Below, piece after piece: positions 6,415 through 7,632 of a stretch of DNA of 7,632 nt. The stretch's first letter is position 1; each line of letters starts with the position of its first letter. Below the pieces are notes generated by a model. The model was given only the letters and a program-made list of their open reading frames with translations, had not been told where the DNA came from and searched no databases. Made by a program: the position numbers and the translations under genes. The stretch is from JANYIP01 sp031394045 (lineage in GTDB: Bacteria > Actinomycetota > Actinomycetes > Prado026), in contig JANMWN010000286.1 of NCBI GenBank assembly GCA_031394045.1, forward strand, positions 1-7,632, read 5' to 3'.

Positions 6415-7193
6415 CCCGCTCACCGTTCGGCAAAGCCCTGGCGCCGCAGATGCTGCACCGGCACAACGCCCACGGCGAAGCCGTCGCCCGGATCGGCTGG
6501 TGCCTGAACGAGAAGGCCCTCGGCGTCATCACCGGTGAGGTCGGCGCCGGCAAGACCGTCGCGGTCCGCGCTGCCCTGGCCGGCCTGGACGCCAGCCGCA
6601 CCACGATCGTCTACCTGGGCAACCCCGCCGTCGGCGCCCGCGGCCTCTACGCCGGGATCGTCCTGGCCCTCGGTGGCACCCCCAGGTATCAGAAATCGAT
6701 GCTCATCCCGCAGACCGCGGACCTGCTCGCCGCCGAGGAACACGAACGCGGCCGCAACGTCGTGATCATCCTCGATGAGGCACACCTGCTCGGCGTCGAC
6801 CAGCTCGAAGAACTCCGGCTGCTGTCCAACGCCGAGCTCGACTCGCACAGCCCGTTCGCCTGCCTGCTCGTCGGGCAACCCACCCTGCGCCGCCGGATCA
6901 AGCTGGGGACGTTCGCCGCCCTCGACCAGCGGATCGCGCTGCGCTACGCGATGAACGGCATGGACGCCGCCGAGACCAAGAGCTACCTGGCGCATCACCT
7001 CAAACTCGCCGGCCGCAGCGACCCGCTGTTCAGCGACGACGCCGCCGACCTGATCCACCAAGTCAGCCGCGGCCTGCCCCGCGCAGTGAACAACCTCGCG
7101 ATCCAAGCCCTCATCGCCGCGTTCGCGACCAACAAAAGCATCGTCGACGAGGCCTCCGCCCGCGCCGCCGTCACCGAGGTCACGACAGACTGA
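6408..7193 (+). pseudogene. 3' fragment of the AAA+ transposition ATPase gene (ExeA/TniB/TnsC-like)
   Basis: 261 codons continuing from MIENLQAHY, for a rebuilt length of 270 aa, normal for ExeA-like ATPases. In rebuilt numbering: GFTRSPFG at 10-17, Walker A GEVGAGKT at 52-59, Walker B VVIILDEAH at 127-135, a sensor-like VGQP near 164, arginines in LDQRIALRY near 184-188 as finger candidates, and GLPRAVNN near the C-terminal lid. In its intact form this protein would bind target DNA and activate the DDE transposase. The fragment still has an ORF from ATG 6450 (247 aa) with every ATPase motif but without the first 23 residues, and no ribosome site precedes that ATG. It is likely inactive for transposition in this arrangement. 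Excision of the inner element would restore it exactly. Confidence 0.88.
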
Positions 7194-7217
7194 CGACCAA
7201 GCCGACACCCTGACGAC

Positions 7218-7248
7218 GAACCCCGCCGGTCCCCGATCGGCGGGGTTC
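7218..7248 (+). terminator. Terminator hairpin after the ATPase gene
   Basis: GAACCCCGCCG (7218-7228) pairs perfectly with CGGCGGGGTTC (7238-7248) over 11 bp with a 9-base loop. It begins 24 bp after the ATPase stop. The tail (TCCCTTACCT) is only weakly T-rich, as is common in GC-rich genomes. It probably ends the transposon operon just inside the right end. Confidence 0.7.
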
Positions 7249-7277
7249 TCCCTTACCTAAAAGCCATCGTCAACGAA

Positions 7278-7316
7278 CGTGACGCCGTCGTCCTCAACCA
7301 AGACGGCGGCCTACAA
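7278..7316 (-). repeat. Right end of outer transposon: end repeat and tip candidate
   Basis: The reverse complement of 7278-7303 (TCTTGGTTG..GACGA..GCGT.ACG) matches 219-244 at 21 of 26 positions. CCTACAA at 7310-7316 is the inverse of TTGTAGG at 155-161. Both matches lie outside all transposon genes and beyond the terminator, in the orientation expected of transposon ends. Confidence 0.5.
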
Positions 7317-7342
7317 CGAGGAGCGATGGCGCCCAGGATCGT

Positions 7343-7366
7343 GTCGAGTTGATCGACGAACTCGAC
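7343..7366. repeat. Small inverted repeat in the right flank
   Basis: GTCGAGTT (7343-7350) and AACTCGAC (7359-7366) are perfect 8-bp arms around GATCGACG. No T-run follows. It lies about 28 bp outside the proposed transposon tip, in the stretch 7316-7472 where I see no convincing gene. It may be a regulator site of the flanking DNA or chance in GC-rich sequence. Confidence 0.3.
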
Positions 7367-7472
7367 GGACGGCAACCGCCAGACCGAGCGTTTTGTCCAG
7401 CAGCGCTTGGCCCGTAGGCCGCGGCGGGCGAGTAGCCAGCGGAGGTGAAACGCCGCCTGCCAGAGTGCAATC

Positions 7473-7632
7473 GTGGTTGAGTCCGAACAAGGGCAAACGG
7501 TCCGGCCCCCGAGCGCGCAGGACCGCTATGTCTTTGCGGGTCGCCTACATCCAGAGCGATATGGGTGGCACGGTGCCCGCGTCGAGACGGACTTCACCTT
7601 CCATGACCAGTCCCTGCACTTGACCTTGTCGA
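7473..7632 (+). CDS. Possible partial gene running off the window end (unrecognised)
   Basis: From GTG at 7473 a frame stays open to the end of the window (53 codons). It begins MVESEQGQTVRPPSAQDRY and later has HPERYGWHGARVETDFTFHD, a protein-like mix of charged and aromatic residues. The frame opens after a TGA at 7446-7448, so the start must lie between there and 7473 or the gene has lost its 5' end. GGAGG at 7441-7445 is too far from the GTG to be its ribosome site. An overlapping + frame from 7279 and a - frame at 7311-7496 are also open, but look like Arg/Pro/Ser-rich shadows. I do not recognise the product. Confidence 0.3.
   Translation, partial: MVESEQGQTVRPPSAQDRYVFAGRLHPERYGWHGARVETDFTFHDQSLHLTLS

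Larger units (their letters stand above)
156..7315 (+). mobile_element. Outer Mu/Tn7/Tn552-like DDE transposon (approximate ends)
   Basis: The unit holds three co-directional genes: a zinc-ribbon/HTH protein, a DD(35)E transposase with a Mu-type C-terminal barrel, and an AAA+ ATPase of the ExeA/TniB/TnsC kind. A transposase plus ATPase pair is the hallmark of Mu, Tn7 and Tn552/Tn5053 relatives. Outside the genes lie inverted end sequences: a 26-bp pair at 219-244 and 7278-7303 (21 of 26 identical), and, further out, TGTAGG at 156-161 facing CCTACA at 7310-7315. The TG...CA form of the outer pair fits the tips used by this transposase class, so I take them as the boundaries, tentatively. The 5-bp flanks (CGACT and ACGAG) are not a duplication, so the tips may be off or the insertion old. 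The third gene is split by the inner element at 2573-6407. Confidence 0.6.

Noticed and set aside
6450..7193. A complete 247-aa ATPase gene starting at ATG 6450
   Set aside because: The codons just upstream (GFTRSPFGKALAPQ, 6408-6449) belong to the protein, no ribosome site precedes 6450, and the true start is at 2546 beyond the inner element. Treated as a split gene.
7311..7496. 61-codon - strand frame in the right flank
   Set aside because: It overlaps the transposon end, has no ribosome site and ends in an Arg/Ser-rich run; upstream extension meets a TAG.
7279..7623. 114-codon + strand frame starting inside the right end repeat
   Set aside because: It starts in the transposon end, crosses the proposed tip and is Arg/Ser/Pro/Thr-rich without a motif; the frame from 7473 is more protein-like.

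Overview
This is a GC-rich window (GC-biased third codon positions, GTG/TTG starts, zinc-ribbon/DDE/AAA+ transposon genes of a kind familiar to me from actinomycetes). It most likely comes from an actinobacterium; the genus cannot be told from the sequence. Almost all of it is one mobile element nested inside another.

Layout. (1) Positions 1-134: the last 43 codons of an unrecognised protein. (2) About 156 to 7315: an outer Mu/Tn7/Tn552-like DDE transposon. Its left end carries a TGTAGG tip candidate, a 26-bp end repeat and a strong hairpin. Three co-directional genes follow: a zinc-ribbon/helix-turn-helix accessory protein (TTG start at 323), a 517-aa DD(35)E transposase (993-2546), and an ExeA/TniB/TnsC-like AAA+ ATPase whose ATG overlaps the transposase stop as TGATG. 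After the ATPase come a rho-independent-type hairpin (7218-7248) and the inverted copy of the end repeat. (3) Positions 2573-6407: an inner element of about 3.8 kb that splits the ATPase gene after codon 9. It encodes two tyrosine recombinases, about 411 and 817 aa, whose stop and start overlap as GTGA. Its ends are imperfect inverted repeats (14 of 20 identical). (4) 7316-7632: flanking DNA with a small hairpin and a possible partial gene running off the end.

The key observation is the split ATPase. Codons 1-9 (MIENLQAHY) are at 2546-2572, and the reading frame resumes at 6408 with GFTRSPFG, followed by a complete Walker A/B ATPase ending at 7193. Removing 2573-6407 restores one uninterrupted 270-codon frame with no base lost or gained, so the insertion boundary can be read to within a few bases. 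The junctions share TAC, which suggests the crossover core, and the joined element ends would form a near-symmetrical recombinase site. The inner element therefore looks like a Tn554-type tyrosine-recombinase element that has integrated conservatively into the ATPase gene of a DDE transposon. This probably disables the outer transposon until excision, and puts the recombinases under its operon. No tRNA, rRNA or CRISPR was seen.
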